From Ascidia mentula (taxonomy: Eukaryota; Chordata; Ascidiacea; Phlebobranchia; Ascidiidae): a DNA stretch of 64,000 bases. The translations under genes were made by a program, and so were the position numbers. This document shows positions 29,187-42,800 of the stretch, piece after piece (position 1 is the first letter of the stretch; each line of letters opens with the position of its first letter). The notes beneath the pieces were generated by a model that saw nothing but the letters and a program-made list of their open reading frames with translations, was not told where the DNA came from and did no database searches. The stretch lies in contig OX387204.1 of NCBI GenBank assembly GCA_947561715.1, positions 8,561,001-8,625,000 on the forward strand, read 5' to 3'.

Positions 29187-32100
29187 TCAGTGACGCCAGG
29201 AGCGCTCCTCATCCAAAGCAGCCTCCTCTTCATCATCATCAATCCCGGGACCAGTAAGAAGAGCTTCTTCGTCCAACTCCTCCTCCTCAAGCAATCCGTA
29301 TCCGTAACTTTCTTCCTCTTCCGGAGGAGTGTAGGCCGCCACTGGTTCCACTACCACTGAGATCTCGTCTTCCTCGTCGCCGCTCTCCTCATCTTTCTCC
29401 TTCGCATGAAGAAGTTGGGCCGGACTGAGACCTTGATTTTGGGATGGGATGGCAGGAGGAGCAACCTGGGTAAATGGACAAAGAATCTTGACATTCAGTT
29501 ATCACAGAATTTTGTGTAGGAATTTTGGTGGATTACAAATCGAGTCGATGGCGTTGAAGTAGAAGAAAACCTGGCAGTTCACAACTTAACCCGCGGATTT
29601 ACTCTCATTGTAAAAAATAATCTCAGGAATAAACACGTTATTTCTCGATTTAGCACAAACATCATATCACTGCGTATTTCTGTTCTTGATTGTTATGACA
29701 AAAACTTTGGCACATTTTAGTTTTGAGTTTACATCAAACGAAAAAAACCTTCTTCGGTCATATTAAATCGTAATCGTGTTTGTAATTCAAATCAATATTT
29801 TACTTTACGAACTGACGACACACGACACACAGTTCCATGACGATGTCCACAGGGCGAAATGTACTTTACCATATTATACAAGTCTGACCCTGTAATATAA
29901 CCTGTAGAGTACTTTGTGTGTGCTGTTAAGGGTTAAAACATGAACATCCGGCTTACAAAAGAAATAATGGGAAAACGCATTCTTCAACTCACCGACGCTG
30001 GTAGCTTGTTGGGTTGCGAGGTCCAGACAATAATCAAGTTTCGATTTTTGAACATGCTTCCTTGTGAGGCGGCCTAAGATGGATCGATACAAAGTGATTT
30101 AGAGCGTCTGGTCCACAACTCCCTACAGCACCAGTCCCTCATCTTATTTACTCTACTTAATTCCAGCAAAAGAACAGCATGAGAATTATACACTAATGGC
30201 ACGGATTTGAATAATACGAGTGCTTAACGTGGGTAAGACGTTAATCACACAGTTTTTTAACAATTGTTTGTTTTTTTGAATCAGGACAAACATATTTACC
30301 TGTTCAGCGTCATGTCGTGTTTTGTATTTCACAGTGCACGTGATGCCTTCATCGTCGAAAGAAAACGTTTCAATGTCGCCGAATTCCTTTTGAATAAAAA
30401 CGAACGTTAATTCGCAACACATTCTTATTTTTTCCTTTTTTTGAACAACTTTTACATAAAAAATGCTGTTAAAAGCCAATTGTTCATTGTTTTTATTCGA
30501 CTCAACTTTTTCTTTTACGCGTGTATCAGAGGATCGTACTGTATTTTGCACATTCTAAAATGTTCCGAACTCAAATAACCGGTATTCGACTTACCGAAAA
30601 GTGCGTGATCATCTCGTCGTTCTCGTCGTCGTGGAAACCCGAAATCCGGATTTCGCACGGTCTGCGGTCGATGTTTGCTCCCGCTTTAATGAAGCGATGT
30701 ATGTTGCCACGCCCACGACCACGCCCCCTGCGCCCACGACCACCAACCCAACCTCCACGGCTGGCGGACTGGTAAGCGTTCACCAGACCGTACGTGTTTG
30801 CCTGCGTGAGTTCAGATTCCTCATTAAAACTAATTTGGCGCAAGTCCGACTTAAGCTCACCTCCATTTTGAGCTGAGTAAGCTTCTTTTTAAGGATTGAA
30901 GTGTTCTCGCCGTTGGTCGATGCGTTGTACAAATCAAGCTCGGTGTCGAGGAGATCCTTTTGCGTCTGAAAACGAATTGCAATCGATGGTTACGTAATTT
31001 AAGTTTAAAAAAAGGTAGCGGAATACAATCAGCAATAAAACAAACCTTCTTTTTCTTTTCTTGTACCACTTGAGGGGCTGTTTTTGACTTTGTCACGTTT
31101 CGTAAACTATCGATGTTGCCCGTCAATGCTTTCAAAGTCTAACATTGGAAAAAATCATTTTACACGTTTTTTGTTCAAACACGCACAGACCTTTTGTCAT
31201 TGGCGTAATTCATCGCTTTACATTATTGTTATATTTTGCTGATTTATTTAACCGCCTCAAATGGAACACCCACCTTGATAAGTTCCATTCTTTCACTGGG
31301 TTGCATCGATTTGTGAGACTCCAATTTGACGAGAAGCAACTGAATATTACCAAGAATTGAGTTTTATTTTTTGCAACGCACACACTTACAAGGCAAACAT
31401 TCTTACAAACCTTTTGCTGCTCGATTTGTTTCTGCAAAAGTCCATGTTTCTGCTTTTGAAGTTCGGCCTTTTTCTGTCTCACCACGTTCTGTTGTTGGAT
31501 CGCTTTTTGTTTGGCGGCTTGGCGAGCTGCGATCAGCTGAAATATTCAAAACAGTGTCTGAGAAATTTGCAAACCATGCTCACACATTGAATCAACACAA
31601 AAATATTCCAATAAAATCTTCAACTAGAATACGAACGACGAAAATCATTACCCTCCAAGGTGAAACTAAAATTTGGACACGGCCCATTGCAGAATTTTGA
31701 CGGATTTATTAGGGACGTTCCCATACCTTTTTCTTTGCTTCAACAGCAGCCTCTTTAGTTGCGAGCAGCTCAGCGGGGTCAGGTTCGGTTGCTTTCTTCC
31801 CTTCAACATCATCAGCAACATCCGGGTTACTGATCGTGCGCGAAAGATTTACAGATGAGAAGGCCTATGAGTAAATCAGTTGTTTTGGGAGAAATGCTTC
31901 GCACAACAACATGAATCAGTACGTCGGGTGTTTAGCGCCACCGCGCGACTACAGGGCAGGTACTTACCACTTTGTTTTGCTCCACTCCAGGTGCGGTGTA
32001 TTTTAACTGATTGGGAGTTGGGAGCGATCCGAGTCGATCCTTTACTGAAGGCTTAGGCTAAAAAAGAATGCCGCAAGGTTCGTTTAAAAGTCAACAAAAA

Positions 32101-35100
32101 GCCAAAAATATCAAAACTTTGTCACATTGAGGCTTTTGATCACTCCTTAAACAGTCTTAACCAAACTCAAACGTTAATGAAGTCTTACATTGCCGTTGGT
32201 TCCTTGAGTCGATTGGTCGTCGTTACTGGATTGCGTGTGCCAGTAAACTCTTATAAAGCGGTTGTTAAGAACTGCCCCTGTATCGCGAATAGCCGCCCGT
32301 GCACTGTTGGGATGCGCGAATTCAATTAAGGCTTGACTCGGCTGTTGATCGTATTTAACCTGCATATAAATGTGATTAGGGAATGCACCAAAGGTCTGTT
32401 TCAGCGCATTTATTGGCCAGGCTTCCAAATTGGCCGAATAAAAAAATGCTTGGTTCGAGTCGTGCGACTTGCTCTTTTGAATTTGGACAATTTCAGTATG
32501 TGTGCTTCATTCTACTTACAGTTATTCCCATAATAAGTGCATTGTTTGGTTTGCAGTAGTTACTTGAAATTTGTAATTAATGGAATGTACAAATATTGTA
32601 TTTAGGAACACCTAATTCGAATCAAACTCCACAAAATAAAGAGAAATATGATAGATTTTATCATCTGGTAATGCAAAGATTTCCACATCCGACTCACTTG
32701 AATGTTGTTAATTGCACCGAACTTAGCGAAGTGTTCGTTCAGTTTTGTGATGTTGTTTAACATAGGTGGAATTTTCTTCACAATCAAAGTTTTATTGCCG
32801 TGCCCTGTAACAAATTTACAACATAGAAAGGCTCCATCATCAAACTACGCTAAAAAAAACAAGTTAATTGTACCTGGAGCATTGTTAAAGTAAGGTCTTT
32901 TTACATTCGGTTCTCCTCCAATTCTGTCTATCGCTGGCCTTTTTCTTGCATTTTCTGTAAAATCAGTCCATGTACAAAAAGTGAAAATTCATGTTTTTTT
33001 GACAAAATCACACACATGCATAAAATGCCAGGAGACAATTCAGGAACACAACAGAACAGCTAATAACTTGAATTGTGAAAATCAAACGCCTAAAAATTTC
33101 TTATGTTGACAGAGGTCAAATCACTGTTGCTCTGTTTCCAACTATTTCAAATGATAATTATTCTTGGCTGCATAAGTCCACTGAACAGTTATTCAAATAT
33201 AAAACTTGATCTTACCATGTTCGTTGGTGACTGTCAGTGACAGTACTTGGTTGGTGTTGGGTTTTCCCACATCATTCCTATTAATTTCAGGTGCTTCAGG
33301 ATTATATGGTTGCTGAGTCTGTACACCAGTGGGAGGGTCTGACAAAAACATTTTAATTACATTTCATCCGTAAAAGTAAGAAAATTAAATGTAGGTATGT
33401 TTAAAAGGTTATCAATCTTTTTGCATTGTGTACCGGTCAAGTTGGTAAAATTAAAGTTAAAATATAATGAATGAACATATTGTTGAATAAAAATTAATAT
33501 TGCAAAATTATGCACTTTGTACCAGCAGAAATCCATTTAATGTGAAAATTATATTATTGGGGACCAGTACAAGGTTGAGAAACACTGGTGTATTTGCTTA
33601 CATGGAGGGCGAATAAAATTAGGAGGTGGAACTTTGATGTTGATTGGAGGTGGAAAGGGATAACCAAGGTGGGGAGGTGGAACAGGCATCGGAGGAGGAA
33701 TCTGAAAGAAAGATTGCCCACAGTTTGGTCACATATTGACGCAGAAATTTCCACAGACTGTTTTGACCCTAGTTTTATCAGGCATGTTCTTGAACATGTT
33801 AAGGATTTGTTTTTATAACAGTTCAAGACCAACAAATATTCACGCTTTTAGTCAAAAATACAGCGCTAGATGTAAAAAACACAAACTTGTGTTTATTGGC
33901 TGTATGTGTATGTAATATTTGTTCATTTTTGCCACCTACCAGCAATAATTTTCTGTTACAGGTACAAAAAGCACCATGTGACATTTGCTTACCATTGGAG
34001 GCATTGTCAGTGCTATAGGAATACGGGGTAACACTGTTTGTGGAGGAGGAACGCTAGCTGGAGGTGCGGCTGGTGCTGTTGGAGCTTCTGTCTTGTTTTC
34101 GTTGGGCTTGTCATTGCTACGTTGGTTACTTGTTGGAGTAAGCGAGAGATCATCCACAACCACCGCATCTTCACCGTGGTCAAATGGACACTGATCCCCT
34201 TTCATGCAAAATCCTTTTTCTAGCAATGTGAAAAAAATAGTTGTTAATGCCTTTGTTTAGCAATAAAACAATAATGCCAAATCAGTGATTAAAAATAAAG
34301 ACTGAAACAGTTTTGTATTTAAGCTTTCAGGCAACAAAACATGCCCCAAATGATCATTTCTGAACAACTTCAAAAATTGAAATATTGGGATCTACCCAAA
34401 ACTGCAGATGCAGGCCTAGCGATCACTGTAACTTTCGTAATAACATTAAAAAAAGCAGTAGCTTTTTACTACAGGATCAGCCTGGCTACAAGCGAATTGC
34501 ATTTTCTACAGATCAAACTGTTCGAGGTAGTTCTGGCCCTTGTGGCCATTGCAGTTTATGTGGGTGACACGGAAAAGGGAAGACATGGTTCCAGCAATGT
34601 CAAATATCACCCTCCATGCCAGCACAGCAAACCTCCAACAAAAGTTAACTTGCCAGAATTATGGCATATACGTAGCTGTGTGGAATATGTGGGCCAAACT
34701 AAAAATAGTTTCGCCGTCAGATGGCATGGCCACAGAGCAAAGTGGGGGAGCTTTTCCATTGACAAAGGGGATGATAACGTAGCTATGCTAAAGCACTACG
34801 CAACCCAGTACAAGTCCACTTTTGTAAATCAACCAAACATTGCAAATTGCTTTCATGTAATATTTGTTGAACAACCACATTTTCGGGATTTAGACATGTG
34901 CGAGGCAAAGTGGCTTCACCTTGTAGGTGCCACCATTGATATTGCCTAGGGTGTGTTGATGCTTTTTAAGATCTTTTTTAATTGCTTTTAATCGTTTTAT
35001 TGGTTCTATGTTTTTTGTGTGTGTTTTTAATGTGGCTCTACGCTGTTCGTCTTATCGGCGTGTTCCTTATTTCTATACGCGTCTGATGTTGTTTCTCCAC

Positions 35101-38004
35101 CGTGTTAGTAATTCTCTTACTTTTTCATGCAAGGCTGGTAACTCAGTGTTTTGCCTTGGCACGGTTGCATTGCAAGAGGCCAAAGTTTTTATCATTTATT
35201 TTTTATCACTTGCCCTTTCTTTTCTTTACTGTTGTTGTTTTTCAGGCGTTTTTTAATCTCATATATTGTGTTTACTGCAAGAAACTGAAGATGCCATGGG
35301 GCGAAATATATATTTCTGATCATAAGCCAGGCTGATCCTGTAGTAAAAAGCTAATGCTTTTTTTAGCGTATCTAAAGAATTAATCATTTTTTAGAAAAGC
35401 AGTACGCACCATTTGAAATGTGGTTGGAACATATAATGGTTTTTAGTGGTTCCATCAGGAGAGTGGTTACTTACGTTCATAATCCCAACACTGCTGTTTC
35501 TTTTTACTTCCATCCTGAACACGATCAGACTTCTGCTTATCCAAAGACTGTGATCTATCAGACCCCCTTTCAGGAGAAGCAGATCTGGATCTGCTCACTG
35601 ATCTGGACCTAAATACACAAACCCTCAAATTGAGTACAGCCTGAAATCAGCACAAACATAGGATTTCAATTTGAGTTGCTCGAAACTAGTGACATCCTGG
35701 AAAAATGATGGCTATACCTTTTCCTTCTTTGTGGAGACCTTGATCTTCTTGGTGAAGCAAGTTTTTGTAGTCTAAACAAACAATGTAACTGTATATACTC
35801 AAATAAACTGTTTACAGTCACTCCTATATTCTTTATATATGCCAGTAGTTAAAACTTTTATTTGGGAAGCCACATTTGTGATGCAAAAGTATTTTAGGAA
35901 TATTTGTAATAAAATCACTGTAAATAAAAAGCAAAATCGAACAAATTTAAACATAAGCTAGATTTTTGGACTTCTGGTGGTGTATCTTGACTTAGGGATA
36001 TCACAATTACAAATTACTATACGACACCACTGATATAACATACCAATACAATTTAAATGTCTGGTATTTAAAACCAATAAATAAATGTTTCAAACATTTA
36101 CCTTCTCTGTAATGGTTCCTGTGGGGCTCTCCCTCTTCTTCTGCTTGGAGATAAAGAACGACTCCTTGGACGTCTTCCAAAGTGCCTCCTATAACATCAC
36201 ACAACAAACAGTAAATACCAAGCACCTAGAAGCTATTTCTTGAAGACTAAGTTGATGTTTATATTATTTTTTTGTTGTTTCGGGGTGCTGCCACAGTATA
36301 ACACATGCTTTATATATATATATAGGTGAAATTTTAATACATATACAACATTTGTTTTTATATCCTTAGTTTCACATTGCTAACCACAACTAATAATAAT
36401 AAATATTGTGGCTGCCAGGCATGATCTATATTTACTTAAATACATTTTAGTAAAGCCAATAAAAAAGGTTCTTGCCGATTTTCTGCTCCAGGTGATCGAC
36501 GACGATGTCTGCGATCATCAAAATGGCGTCTACGCCTACAAAATATATTTGATTTAGGAAAATTTCTCTAAGTAGCAAAACCCACAATCACAATACATAC
36601 GTTGCATCAGGACTGCGTTGCCTTTGCCGTACTGGAGACTTTGATCTTGACTTAACTTGTTGTTGTCTGGATTCTTTCTGCTTTTCCTTAACTTCTTGAT
36701 CAGGTGCCTGAACCTGAAAAGTAATTTTGTTTTCAGTAAGCAAGGGTATAACTATGGCTGGGTTTACATAATTGCGTACACACACCTTGCCCAGTGCAAT
36801 CGATATATGCTAAGCAGTAATAAAATTGTTGTCAGTTTTGGTCTTGGGAGAATTTGATTAGAAATAACAATAACCATTTATGTGATGCGCCATAAAATTA
36901 GCGGTGATTTTGATGTGCTTGCATGGTTTCAAAATATTTTACATTTGCTAGAATTACTTAAATGATTGGAACTTATCTACTTATTACTAAACAAATCCCT
37001 GTCCTGTGGACTTTGGCTATCAGAAACGGAAGCACGAAAGCTATGCTCTCAAGTGGTAAAAATTATACACACTAAGTTAAGACCATGGGTATTTTAGGGC
37101 CTTGGTTTATCAACAAAGCTGGACGAGGTTGCAAGCGAGAATCTTCAATTTTACAAAAGCAAAACTTCCCAGAAGTAATATCAAGGCAAAATGGCCCTAG
37201 TGCAAATGTCTTGCCATGTTATGAAAAAGATTGGTAGTTTATCACCAGGTTTCCTACCTCAGTATTGGTTGTAGAATCTGGTTGTGTTCCTATGTACGAT
37301 TTTGTTTCCAGAACTTCAAACAAGGCACTTACAAATTGGTCGGTATCTGAAAAACGATGATGTTGCAGGACAAATGACATAAAAAATGAAAAAAAAATAA
37401 ATTGGAATTACCATTTTGCAAGAAAACTTCAAGTTGCCCTTTGCATACTGTTTTCAGGTCCTCATCTGTTTTATCTTTTCGAACAAGGGCTATAACATAC
37501 TTAGCAAGAGCATTTGGATCAGCATCACACCTAAAAAAATATATATTTATAATTTTTGTAAAATTCATTTATAATGTTACTATGACAGCACAGAGCTGCA
37601 CTGATGAGACCTAATAGGATGAAACAGTGTCCACTCCTTGTAGATCTATGATATTTGGTAGTCTTTTAACCACTGTCTTTATTTTGTCTCACAATATATT
37701 TACAAAAATCTACTACACAGTTAGATCGAAACATTTCTGTAATTTGTTTCAAGGTTTTTCATATATTATTGCATTTGGTTAACTTTTTCTGCGAGAATAG
37801 TTGATAAAATTTTAAAACTGTGATTAATACTCATGCATATCCTTTCCAATCTGGCAACATAGCGGGCCAAAAAAGACTGTGGTGTGTTATTTTTTTAATC
37901 TTAATTAGATTCTTAAGTTTACAACACAAAACACTAACTTACACTGGGGATAGTTGTTTCACAAGCCAAACTTTCAAAGCATCAATGTTTTCTATAACAA
38001 CCAT
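29187..38004 (-). CDS. RBM26/27: RNA-binding protein RBM26/27 (PWI-like, RS, CCCH, two RRMs)
   Basis: Nuclear RNA-binding protein of the exosome-targeting/poly(A) RNA network. Exons (minus): 38004-37943, 37530-37412, 37346-37258, 36713-36601, 36535-36476, 36188-36102, 35771-35718, 35608-35475, 34219-33993, 33701-33602, 33338-33216, 32954-32874, 32804-32698, 32359-32189, 32057-31968, 31864-31727, 31536-31411, 31339-31274, 31138-31046, 30965-30861, 30801-30595, 30386-30300, 30073-29993, 29465-29187; 2799 nt, about 932 aa. Domains in order: PWI-like fold (CDADPNALAKYV), RS-rich region, CCCH finger (C-x8-C-x5-C-x3-H, residues 235-254, split by an intron), Pro-rich linker, RRM1 (LIVKKIPPMLNNITKLNEHF), coiled coil, RGG tract, RRM2, acidic tail ending RSWRH. 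Vertebrates have two paralogues; this is the single form. The junction 30861/30801 (59-bp intron) is the least certain. Exon 5 appears to use a GC donor. Confidence 0.93.
34300..35340 (+). mobile_element. Penelope-like retroelement fragment (GIY-YIG end), decayed
   Basis: Lies in the RBM26/27 intron 34220-35474, antisense to that gene. The frame 34341-34949 contains a GIY-YIG-type endonuclease block (VEYVGQTKNSFAVRWHGHRA) preceded by Cys-rich residues, typical of the C-terminal part of Penelope-like elements. Coding signal moves between frames, so it is broken. No reverse transcriptase is left. Near 35284-35310 follows a degenerate version of the hammerhead-like core seen elsewhere in the window; Penelope-like elements are known to carry hammerhead motifs in their terminal repeats. 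Confidence 0.6.
37594..37632 (+). ncRNA. hammerhead-like core, second subfamily
   Basis: In RBM26/27 intron 1 (37531-37942), antisense to the gene. It has CTGATGA (37601-37607), a short stem II (CCT/AGG), GAAAC (37621-37625), loop AGT and GTC (37629-37631). The sequence around it, TTGCACTGATGAGACCT in its sister copy at 49476, is nearly the same here (CTGCACTGATGAGACCT), so the two are copies of one repeat. The bases for stem I do not pair well. Confidence 0.45.
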
Positions 38005-39205
38005 TCTTGTTTGCCAGATAGTAACAAGACAGAAATCTTTTGTCTTGATGATGTTTTCAGCAAACCAACTGCGGATAAGCAGCCAAGAACAAATAGATAG
38101 CTTTATAGAGATATCTTAACAAGCATAAGTACTACAAATGGTCTTATTTTTACGATACTAAAAGGCAGATAAAAACCAATTACAAAATACAGCAACCTAT
38201 CGAAGTTGACAGTCAACAAAACAGCACAACACGTACAAGTTTTGAAATATTTGAGTTGTTTTTCGTAAGCCAAAGAAATACAATCGAAAAAAATTAAAAC
38301 TGTCACGAAACGAAAACTCGCAGGTGCGACTGACGAACGTGAGAAACTTGCCACTAGAGGCAGCATTAGGAAAATTCTATGATCTGCAGAGAATATTTCA
38401 CTTTAGTTTTTTAAAAAAATAGACTTTTTGTAGACAATTTCTTATATGTTGTGGAAAAAAACAAAAAAACAGCAGGCTATTTTTTGTTTTTGCATCTTGT
38501 AAATATATTAATCGTATTTAGTAAAAGGTCAGCAACAAATGACTGCAAAAATATGTAAAAATGAAAAACTTACCCAGTTGGAAAATAATTTTGTATTGGG
38601 ATTCACATGAAGTTTGTAGGTCTCAAACAAAATTATAATGTCGTCAAATTAGTGTAGCCTGGTCGTATTACTGCCCTAGATGTCATTTACCAGTAGGCCA
38701 TACCTTACGGCAGGGTGTGCATGACAATGTCTCCGTGCTCTAAAGTTTGGAGGCGCTATAATGTCTTCTCGTAGAGTGATTTGTCAAATCCTCATTATTT
38801 TATACGTCAGTCAGGTCAGCTCCATATAATGATGGAGCTACACCAACCGCGTCAATCAAACTGATGATGCCATAAGTTCTTGCGGAAACGTTTTTCGTAC
38901 ATGAAACATGACAATAACAGTATGGGCCAGTCTTTTTATTCTAATTATTTGGTTAGGCTTTGATCCTATTCACTTTACCAACGACTTTTCGGCAGCGATA
39001 ACCTAGCATGGAAAAAGATCGCTTGAGTTATGTTTCGCTTTCCTAAACTCTTATGGAGACCATCAGTAGGGTCGACTTGTACTGTCGTTCAACGGTTTAA
39101 ATCAATGAATTTATCAGTCTGTCAATATAATCTATTCTATAGTTACAGTTCAAATAAAATCAAATCATGTTTATTTTGCAACTACGCAAAGAACAATATA
39201 CAAGG
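38005..39205. other. intergenic gap left of the LTR element
   Basis: 5' flank of RBM26/27 followed by repeat sequence. It contains the second copy of the 27-bp-TIR MITE (about 38800-38940). A short plus-strand frame at 39030-39224 has no recognisable domain. The last five bases, CAAGG (39201-39205), are the target duplication of the LTR element. Confidence 0.5.
38800..38940. mobile_element. MITE copy 2 (left-truncated)
   Basis: Its right end, TATGGGCCAGTCTTTTTATT at 38921-38940, and about 140 bases inward match the inverted left half of the 2201-2474 element, including CAACCGCGTCA and CATGAAACATGACAAT. The opposite terminal repeat is absent. Confidence 0.65.
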
Positions 39206-39782
39206 TGTAACGTGCTTTTTCTAGCCGATCGGTAACGCTACACGTTGCACAGCGGTTCAGCACAAAATCTCTCGAAACGCGCTCCTAGCTTCCCAGATAG
39301 TCACCAAGTACAGGACACAAAACACAGTTGTATTCAATGTGAAATGAATGACGGGCGCAAAGTCACGGCGCCGGAACGGGAGCGGTTTCTAGTAAAGAAA
39401 CACAATTGTACGATCAATACGTAAACAAATTTACACTATAGCAAAATCAATCACACTCACCGAACTGTTTTGCGACCGATCTTATTCAGAGAATTGTCCG
39501 TTGTGACAACACATTTTCAGTAGCATTATTATAATCCAGTAAAGTTTCAATTGCTGCAAGGCACAGTAAACGAACTATTTCGCAGTTTTGCTTATTCAAA
39601 TAGAATCATTATTATTAAAGATACCACAATAACTGGTAACACAACTAGCCAAGAAAAAACACAACCATGCGGTCTGCACGCGCACGGCTACTGCGCAGCC
39701 TTTGTGACGCAATAACGGAAGTTGTGCCAAACATAGAAAACGTAATGGAAAGAACTAACGAAATCGGGTTTGGGAATCTACA
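39206..39782 (-). repeat. LTR of BEL/Pao element (3' LTR in element orientation)
   Basis: 577 bp, same sequence as 45388-45964 by eye, bounded by TG and CA. The 5-bp duplication CAAGG lies just outside. Confidence 0.93.
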
Positions 39783-39820
39783 TCCTCCCCCCCAAAATTG
39801 GGCATTGTACCAATTTTACA

Positions 39821-42800
39821 TCAACACAAAGATTCACAAACAGTTTTCAGTTCAGTCTCATCCTGTGCGGCAGGGATTACCACGCAGAGTTTAGTGATGG
39901 GTCTCCTGAGGACGCCGCCGGCCGTCTTCACTTCAACGCTCCTCACCACCTGGTGTTTGTCATGGAATAGTTCGGTAACTCTACCGAGAGGCCATCGACA
40001 TCGTGGAGCAGAATCATCGACGAGTAGCACAACATCACCTTTGGAAAAGTTACTTTTTCGGGTGTGCCATTTTTGTCTGGAGATGATTGTCCGGGGGTAC
40101 TCCCTCAGCCATCGTTGCCAAAACTCATCGGCAACATGTTGAACCAGGCGGTATCGGCGTCTGGCGTAGCAATCGCTCGGGTAGGTAATCGTCGGCGGCA
40201 GTCCCACAGATGGGTTAATTCGTAATAGGTGGTTTGGCGTCAAGGGCATGTCCTCACCGACATCCAGGGGGACTTCAGTTAGTGGTCGTGAATTTACGAT
40301 CTTCTCCACTTCCAACAGCAACGTGTGTAGGGCGTCATCGTCTAGTTTTCCCTCAGGATAAATCGCCATCATAATTCTTCGGACGGTTCTGATCATCCGT
40401 TCCCACACTCCACCCATGTGGCTTGCTCCTGGTGGGTTGAACGACCACTTCACCTTCCGCTGGCGCAGGTAGTCGCAGATCTGATTTTGGTTCCATTTCT
40501 CCACGTCTTCCTTCATAACGCGGTTTGCTCCGACGAAATTGGTTCCATTATCCGAGTAAATGTGTGATATTGGACCACGTCGTGCAAGAAATCGCCTCAA
40601 GACGTTCAAAAAGGCGTCTGTAGTTAGGTCGGCAGCAACTTCTAGATGAACAGCACGTGTCGTCATACACGTAAACAGACATCCGTACCTTTTAATTTCG
40701 CATCTGCGTTGTCTGATCAGCAAAGGTCCGAAATAGTCCACACCGACGTGTGAGAATGGTAGTTCGTCAACCTGCAATCTGGACGGAGGCAGGTCAGCCA
40801 TCAGCTGCTGACCTGGCCTGGCATTTCTTCGTCGGCAAAACAAGCAATGGCGTATAACCCGACGAACAGTCGCTCGGGCGTTCACTATCCAGTAGCGCTG
40901 GCACAACAAACTCAATGTGTAGTTGATACCAGCATGCCCCGCACCTTGGGCGTGAATTTCTTGGGCAATTAATTCCGTTAGGCGACAATCATTGGGCAGA
41001 ATCGCCGGATGCCTTGTTTCGTAGCACAACCTCGCGTTGTCGAGTCTGCCGCCAACACGAAGTATGTCGTCCTTCAATATAGGGTCGAGCCTATAGAGCG
41101 CAGATTTTGGCAGCAGTTTACCCGTGGGTAGCGATGCAAGCCAGTCAGCAAAGTGCTGACGCTGCACAAACTTGACAAGTTCTGACTCAGCAATTATTAA
41201 TTCGTCAACGGATATAGGCGAGTGTGACACGGTCACCTCTTTCTTTTTCGCTTTACAGTACAAGTAGCGTTTAAACCTGAGCAACCATGCAGTTGCCAGC
41301 TTCAAACGATGTAGTGACGAAAAATAGCCAATCAAACGATCAGTGCCTTTTTCTTCGAGCGTTGTGAGGAAAACATCCGCCTTGATTCTTTCCAAGTCAA
41401 AGCTTTTGTAGACCTCAGCAGTAGTTGGTATCTTGGTGAAACGATTTGGCCACTGGTCGGGTGTCTTTCGCAGAAACTCAGGTCCGGTTAACCACATTCC
41501 ACTGCACAGTGCATTGGCAGTGACACCGCGAGACGCTGCATCAGCCGGGTTCTCGTCGGTTGGTACGTGCATCCAATCATGGACACATGAGTGATTCAAA
41601 ATCTGTGTAATTCGATTTCGCGAAAATATAGGAAAGTTCTTGCTGTCGGCGTGCAAACTCTGCAGCACAATGGATGAGTCTGTCCAAAACAGACAAGGAC
41701 AGTCTTCTAAATCAAGTTCCTCCTTCACTGTTCGTGACATTTTCACTGCATCCAAAGCAGCCTCCAGTTCCAGTCGTGGTATGGTTTGCCTTCCTGAACC
41801 GGAAAGCAGTGATTTGCCCATCACCAGCGAGCACGTAACGTTCGAGCGGTCATCTACTGACCTCAGGTAACAAGCACAACCTCGTGCTTCTGACGAAGCG
41901 TCAGCAAAAACATGTAACTGTACTTTGGACGCATTGGTGGTCATTCGATAAAAACGAGGTATTCTTACCTCACAAAGCTCACAGAGGCTTTCTCGCCATT
42001 TTCGCCACCTGGCTTGATCCGTGGTCGGCACGACATCGTCCCATCCAATCTTCTGTTGACACACGTCCCTGTAGATCAATCGAGCTTCTAGGACCACGGG
42101 TGCAACGAATCCAAGGGGGTCAAACAAGGAGTTTGTCACAGAGAGCATTCCACGTCGCGTGATCGGTTTGTCCGGCAGGACGACATTAAATCCAAATTCG
42201 TCCTCTGGAAGACGCCAGCTGATTCCCAGAACACGTTCCTGTACCTCTCCGCCAAGCGGAATGTTCTGGATTGATTTGGACCTTTCCTCATTAGGAACAG
42301 AGGTCGTCACAGCGTCACTCGATGACAACCATTTTGTCAGCCTGAAACCTCCCATGGACAGCAAACTTCTTAAATTTTCCACCATTTTCATTCCCATTGC
42401 TTCTGTGGGGATTGATAATAAACAATCGTCCACATAAAAGTTTTTTCTCACGACCTCGGTGACACGAGGATCAAAAAACTTCCCAAATTCACGTGCAGTT
42501 TCACGTAGGCAGAATGTGGCACAGCTTGGGGACGACTTTGCGCCAAATAAATGAACAGTCATTCGGTGCGGCACAGGGTCCTTTAGTGTGTCGCCTCCTG
42601 GCCACCACAGGAATCTGAAGGCGTCACGATCCTGCTGTGTGACGCGTACTTGGTGGAACATGGCTTCTATGTCCGCAACCAAAGCCACGGCTTCTTTGCG
42701 GAATCTCAAAAGCACTCCAACCAACGAGTTCATCAAGTCTGGTCCTTTCATCAAGTGATCGTTTATAGAGTTACCGTCGCACTTTGCGGCACAGTCAAAA

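Noticed and set aside
38866-38895. CTGATGA ... GAAACG inside MITE copy 2
   Set aside because: Looks like another hammerhead core, but copy 1 of the MITE has CTGTTGA and no stem II is formed, so it is chance.
39291-39302. CTTCCCAGATAG inside the LTR, like the CCCAGATA end of the CACTA-like element
   Set aside because: It lies in the body of both LTRs with no subterminal repeats or partner end; a short chance match.
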